The notes under the pieces are model-generated. The model had not been told where the DNA came from and did no database searches. It saw nothing but the letters and a program-made list of their open reading frames with translations. This document shows, piece by piece, positions 12,368 to 15,636 of a stretch of 15,636 nt of DNA. This stretch comes from Parcubacteria group bacterium CG11_big_fil_rev_8_21_14_0_20_39_22 (GTDB lineage Bacteria; Patescibacteriota; Minisyncoccia; Phycocordibacterales; GCA-002787175): NCBI GenBank assembly GCA_002787175.1, contig PCWC01000083.1, forward strand, positions 1 through 15,636. The letters run 5' to 3'. The translations under genes and the position numbers were made by a program. The stretch's first letter is position 1; each line of letters starts with the position of its first letter.

Positions 12368-12919
12368 ATTATATGACGGTGCCTTCTCCCCCACCCCCGC
12401 ATCAAAATTTGCAAACCTCGCCAAAGCATAAAGAAGCGAAGACAATCTGTTTATATAACTCTTCGTCCCATCCGATATTGAAACCTCCCCCGCCTCGACA
12501 GCTCCGATTATTCGCCTTTCTGCCTTTCGAGCAAGAGTCCTCGCCACATCAAAATGTGACGCCAAATCGGTCCCACCGGAAATGAAAAACGACTTTATAG
12601 GAGGCATCTTTTTCTCAATAGCATTTATTATCGTCTCCATATTTTTTACCTTCTCCGGATCAATACTTTTGTCTGCTCCGGCAAGCTCGGCTTGGATTAT
12701 AAAAAGCGATTCCTGTACCATATGCACCAAACCCGATGCTTTAAGCCCGCAAACATTGAGATGTCTCGCTTTTACTTTGCAAATACCTAAAAAAGAATTC
12801 AACTCATCACAAGCTCCGAGCGCCTCGGTCTGCCAAGAATCTTTTTTTATCCTCGGCTTATCCTTGCCAAAGGTTTTTGTAGTACCGTCGTCGCCACGAC
12901 CTGTAAATAGTGCTGTCAT
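12365..12919 (-). CDS. pduO: PduO-type ATP:cob(I)alamin adenosyltransferase
   Basis: 184 aa. The enzyme transfers the adenosyl group of ATP to Co(I) corrinoid to make adenosylcobalamin. Family motifs are the ATP-binding start FTGRGDDGTT (5-14), EALGACDELNSFLGI (32-46), VQESLFIIQAELAGAD in the core helices, and the substrate-binding stretch HFDVARTLARKAERR with Arg and Glu in the expected RxxER pattern. The length is typical and the enzyme forms trimers in the cytoplasm. It stops at TAG (12365-12367), overlapping the outer arm of the inverted-repeat element, so that element may serve as its terminator. No other cobalamin gene is in the window, which suggests salvage of corrinoid from another organism. 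It is transcribed away from thrS. Confidence 0.93.
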   Translation of the reverse strand: MTALFTGRGDDGTTKTFGKDKPRIKKDSWQTEALGACDELNSFLGICKVKARHLNVCGLKASGLVHMVQESLFIIQAELAGADKSIDPEKVKNMETIINAIEKKMPPIKSFFISGGTDLASHFDVARTLARKAERRIIGAVEAGEVSISDGTKSYINRLSSLLYALARFANFDAGVGEKAPSYN

Positions 12920-13371
12920 AAGAATTATTTTAAAATCTATTCCGACTCAATATTACCACTTCTCGCCCAGTGATTGCTTGCGAAGATTGCGATTTTACGG
13001 GACAACTTTTTCCAGCAAAAAGGACTCTCATCATATAAATATAAATTACTAATCCCAATGATACAAGAATAAAAAAAACTCTCATCCTCTACCACTTCCC
13101 ATCCTCAAATTTTACGGAAAATATGAAAACATAGGCAACCAGGTTGCCGTAGTTTTGTAAATTCATCTCCCTCTTGTCTTCTTTTAAATTCCTACTTTCC
13201 CACTTTTTCGGCGGGTCATGCCTATCCGGCAGACAGGTCACCTGAAGAGGCGGCTACTTTATAAACTTCCATGTTCCATGATTTCCCCCTCTTATCGTGT
13301 TACATGTTATACGTTACAAGTTTTTATGTTTTGCGTTACACGCTACACGTTATATGTTACATGATTTCTGC
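12920..13371. other. intergenic region between pduO and thrS
   Basis: About 450 bp without a credible gene. It contains the palindrome GGCAACC-A-GGTTGCC (13134-13148), an imperfect hairpin around TGCCTATCCGGCAGACAGG near 13219-13238 of a type common in such genomes, and the heptamer repeats described separately. No T-box or other known leader of synthetase genes is visible, and the predicted thrS transcript would start after all of this. Confidence 0.5.
13298..13361. repeat. 7-bp tandem repeats, consensus YGTTAYA
   Basis: Three contiguous units (TGTTACA, TGTTATA, CGTTACA; 13298-13318) and, after 15 bp, four more (CGTTACA, CGCTACA, CGTTATA, TGTTACA; 13334-13361) share a strict 7-bp period. 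They end 11 bp before the thrS -35 box. Confidence 0.7.
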
Positions 13372-13400
13372 TTGCAATAGCCCTCAAGTTTACCTATTAT
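13372..13400 (+). promoter_or_regulatory. promoter of thrS (leaderless)
   Basis: TTGCAA (13372-13377) and TATTAT (13395-13400) are 17 nt apart. Only six bases separate the -10 box from the ATG at 13407, so transcription should begin at or within one base of the start codon. No ribosome-binding site is present, consistent with a leaderless mRNA. Confidence 0.6.
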
Positions 13401-13406
13401 GTATTT

Positions 13407-15164
13407 ATGGAAGGCAATGATAAATTACACAACATAAGACACTCGCTCGCGCACCTGCTTGCTATTGCCGTGCTTGAAAAAGACCCCGACGTGAAGCTTG
13501 GCATTGGTCCCGTTATAGATAACGGATTTTATTATGATTTTGAATTTTCAAATGGATACGTCCCTACTCCGGAAGATTTGAAGAGTTTCCAAAAGTCGAT
13601 GAAAAAGCTCGTTGGCAAAGGGCTACCTTTTGAAAAGCAAGAAGTATCAGTCGAAGAAGCAAAGAAAATGTTCTCCTCGCAAAAATACAAAACCGAGCTT
13701 ATAAATGAATTCACAAACGAAGGAAAAGATCTAACCCTCTATAAAACCGGAGATTTCACAGACCTCTGCAAAGGCGGTCATGTCGAAAGCACGAAAGAAA
13801 TCGATCCGGACGGATTTATGATAAGCCACACAGCGGGAGCTTACTGGCGAGGAGACGAGAAAAACACAATGCTCACCCGAATTTACGGTTTGGCGTTTGA
13901 AAATGGAGACGAACTTAAAGCATATATAAACCAACAAGAAGAAGCCAAGAAACGCGACCATCGCAAATTGGGCAAAGAGCTCGACCTGTTTACTTTCTCC
14001 GATCTTGTAGGACCGGGGCTTCCTCTCTGGACGCCGAAAGGTACTATCGTCCGAGAGCTTTTAGATGACTACATCTGGGAACTTCGCCAAAAATACGGAT
14101 ACCAAAAAGTGACAATCCCTCACATAACAAAAAAAGACTTGTATGAAAAATCCGGACATTGGAAAAAATTCGCTGATGAACTTTTCAAAATCGAAACCAG
14201 AGAGGGACACCTTTACGCCGTAAAGCCGATGAGCTGTCCTCATCACACTCAAATTTTTGATCGAAAACCTCATTCCTATAAAGAGATGCCTGAAAGATAC
14301 GCTGAGACAACAATGGTCTACCGAGATGAACAATCCGGAGAGCTTTCCGGCTTATCTCGAGTATTATGCATCACACAAGACGATGCACACGTCTTTTGCC
14401 GAGAAAATCAGGTGGAACAAGAAATCTTTGCCATCTGGGATATTATTGACGTTTTTTACAAAACCTTTGGTTTTTCCGATATCAAGATAAGGTTTTCGAG
14501 TCACGACCCGAACAGTTTTGAAAAATACCTCGGTTCGAAGGAGGTTTGGGAAAAAGCTGAAAATGCGATTCTTTCCCTTTTGAAAAAACGCGGAATCGAA
14601 TATATAGATGGAAAAGGCGAGGCAGCAATGTACGGACCAAAAATTGATTTTATAGGCAAAGACTCACTCGGAAGAATGCTACAGGTCGCAACCATACAAC
14701 TCGATTTTAACTTACCTGAAAACTTTGACCTTAACTGCACAAACGAAAAAGGAGAAAAAGAAAGAGTCGTTATGATTCATTGTGCCATTATGGGCTCACT
14801 TGAGAGATTTACCGCCACACTTATAGAACATACCGCAGGAAACTTCCCTCTCTGGCTCTCTCCTGTACAGGTTAAAGTCCTACCTGTCAGCAAAAAGCAC
14901 GCTGATTATGCCAAAAAAATATATGACGCTCTATCACAAGCTCAAATTCGTACAGAACTCGACGACTCGGACGAAAGTCTTGGTAAACGCATACGCATTT
15001 CCAAAATTGAAAAAAATCCTTACACATTAATAATAGGCGAAAAGGAAATCGAAAGTGGTACTATCACAGCAGAACGCCGAGACGGACTACATTTAGACAA
15101 TCTCTCCATAGATGATTTTATAGAAACAGCAAAGCGTGAAATCGAAGAAAAGAAGGGTTGGTAA
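13407..15164 (+). CDS. thrS: threonyl-tRNA synthetase lacking the TGS domain
   Basis: 585 aa, against about 640 in E. coli. It charges tRNA-Thr. It begins directly in the editing domain (HSLAH with His12 and His16, then Cys121 and His125 in CKGGH), so the N-terminal TGS domain is missing. The class II core follows: motif 2 YRDEQSGELSGLSRV with Arg306 and Arg318, zinc ligands Cys277 (MSCP), His328 (QDDAH) and His458 (MIHCA), and motif 3 GSLERFTATLIEH with Arg467. The anticodon domain starts near 485 (VQVKVLPVS). Deviations from the usual sequence are RVLCITQ for RVRGFTQ, IHCA for IHRA, and RMLQVAT for the usual Trp/Gly version; catalytic and zinc residues are kept. The ATG at 13407 fits the homologous start of the editing domain. 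A strong terminator follows 25 bp after the stop. Confidence 0.98.
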   Translation: MEGNDKLHNIRHSLAHLLAIAVLEKDPDVKLGIGPVIDNGFYYDFEFSNGYVPTPEDLKSFQKSMKKLVGKGLPFEKQEVSVEEAKKMFSSQKYKTELINEFTNEGKDLTLYKTGDFTDLCKGGHVESTKEIDPDGFMISHTAGAYWRGDEKNTMLTRIYGLAFENGDELKAYINQQEEAKKRDHRKLGKELDLFTFSDLVGPGLPLWTPKGTIVRELLDDYIWELRQKYGYQKVTIPHITKKDLYEKSGHWKKFADELFKIETREGHLYAVKPMSCPHHTQIFDRKPHSYKEMPERYAETTMVYRDEQSGELSGLSRVLCITQDDAHVFCRENQVEQEIFAIWDIIDVFYKTFGFSDIKIRFSSHDPNSFEKYLGSKEVWEKAENAILSLLKKRGIEYIDGKGEAAMYGPKIDFIGKDSLGRMLQVATIQLDFNLPENFDLNCTNEKGEKERVVMIHCAIMGSLERFTATLIEHTAGNFPLWLSPVQVKVLPVSKKHADYAKKIYDALSQAQIRTELDDSDESLGKRIRISKIEKNPYTLIIGEKEIESGTITAERRDGLHLDNLSIDDFIETAKREIEEKKGW

Positions 15165-15188
15165 GAAACTGTCTAAAGGGACACTCCC

Positions 15189-15232
15189 ACGAACGGCTGG
15201 GCGGTAAAACCGCCCAGCCGTTCGTTTGTGTG
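15189..15232 (+). terminator. very strong Rho-independent terminator of thrS
   Basis: A 17-bp perfect, GC-rich stem (arms 15189-15205 and 15209-15225, beginning ACGAACGGCTGGGCGGT) closes an AAA loop. It is followed by TTGTGTG. The T-tract is short, but stem stability is extreme. The perfect symmetry could also stop transcripts from the right. Confidence 0.8.
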
Positions 15233-15636
15233 CGAGAGAGGACTTGGTCAGGAATAATTCACTCGTCGCCACTCATGAATTTTTACGATTCTTACAGAAT
15301 CTGTACACCTTTTCTGTTTTTTGTTTTACTTCGCACCACAAGAGTACTTCCCAAAATATAGTCGTTTCACTCCTTATTTTTTAGGTCGCTCACAAAAAAC
15401 TATCAAAGGTCTTGCGAAGCTCCAGGTGTTCGCTTCTCACCTGGCTCGCTTGTTTTTTCTGCTAAAAAAACATAGCTCTGCCTTGCAAGTCCTCACGAAA
15501 AGCAAAACTGATTGCTTTTCTTCCTGCCACAAATTTTAGCGGACTCAAATTTGTGCGCAGGAGAGGATTTGAATCTTACAGATTCGGTACGGGTTTCGCA
15601 TCTCACTTCGCCTACGCTTCGCTTCGGCTTGTTCGA
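15233..15636. other. gene-free, hairpin-rich region
   Basis: No credible gene is seen. Hairpins are CCAGGTG/CACCTGG (15422-15444), TTTTTT/AAAAAA around 15453-15469, GAAAAGCAA/TTGCTTTTC (15497-15520) and CACAAATTT/AAATTTGTG (15528-15555). Related sequences near 15279-15304 and 15567-15592 (TTACAGA followed by TTC/ATCTGGTAC-like bases) form an imperfect direct repeat. GGAGAGGATTTGAATC at 15560-15575 resembles the complement of a tRNA T arm, but no full tRNA can be folded. Confidence 0.5.

Noticed and set aside
12208..12585. Plus-strand open frame of 125 codons rich in proline
   Set aside because: It overlaps the inverted-repeat element and the antisense of pduO; the composition is an artefact of the opposite strand.
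13298..13361. CRISPR-like array
   Set aside because: Units are only 7 bp with no spacers, and no cas gene is present anywhere in the window.
15550..15636. A complete tRNA on the minus strand
   Set aside because: A T-arm-like stretch exists, but no acceptor pairing, anticodon arm or D arm can be formed.

Overview
The window looks like a piece of a Candidate Phyla Radiation (Patescibacteria, probably Parcubacteria-like) genome. The signs are compact genes with weak or absent Shine-Dalgarno sequences, a threonyl-tRNA synthetase lacking the TGS domain, small helix-turn-helix and DUF5659-type accessory genes, many intergenic palindromes, and a 210-residue protein opening with an LTAGQLNAIVKKLGG-type segment that I associate with this group from memory. 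The genetic code appears standard: TGA closes several genes and TGG encodes Trp. The lineage is an inference, because no rRNA or other marker gene allows a firm placement.

Layout, left to right. (1) 1-1130: a probable 6S RNA on the plus strand, then a GC-rich minus-strand gene (257-889) with its own terminator, a structured leader of about 145 nt and a near-consensus promoter. (2) 1132-6582: a tightly packed six-gene minus-strand defence operon. In transcription order it encodes a small excisionase-like HTH protein, a C-terminally truncated Dam methylase, a DpnI homologue (cuts methylated GATC), a nucleotidyltransferase-DNA methyltransferase fusion, a cytosine-5 methyltransferase, and a GHKL ATPase with a C-terminal Ymh/HEPN-like domain. 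(3) 6583-6688: back-to-back promoters whose -35 boxes overlap. (4) 6689-10566: a plus-strand mobile-element module of a winged-helix-like regulator, three small accessory genes, a direct-repeat region and a large serine recombinase. The recombinase reading frame runs antisense into tRNA-His(GTG), which ends at 10588 and is the likely attachment site. (5) 10665-11967: two minus-strand type II toxin-antitoxin pairs (RelE/RelB-like and BrnT/BrnA-like). (6) 11968-12366: palindromic repeats, including a 186-bp nested inverted-repeat element that reaches the stop codon of the next gene. (7) 12365-15636: a PduO-type corrinoid adenosyltransferase (minus), thrS (plus) with a very strong terminator, then about 400 bp of hairpin-rich sequence without genes.

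How it fits together. The recombinase, accessory genes and defence operon look like one integrative element inserted at the 3' end of tRNA-His, carrying a composite restriction-modification island as cargo; its left boundary is not identified. The DpnI homologue destroys GATC-methylated DNA. The adjoining Dam gene is cut off just after its catalytic DPPY motif, and dpnI starts 3 nt later, which fits a DpnII-to-DpnI type cassette exchange that left an inactive Dam. The rest of the operon appears to be a second system: a cytosine methyltransferase with a MORC/MutL-like GHKL ATPase, plus a methyltransferase carrying a nucleotidyltransferase domain with an intact-looking active site. The pairing of a nucleotidyltransferase domain with a HEPN-like motif in one operon is the most unusual point here and may be undescribed.
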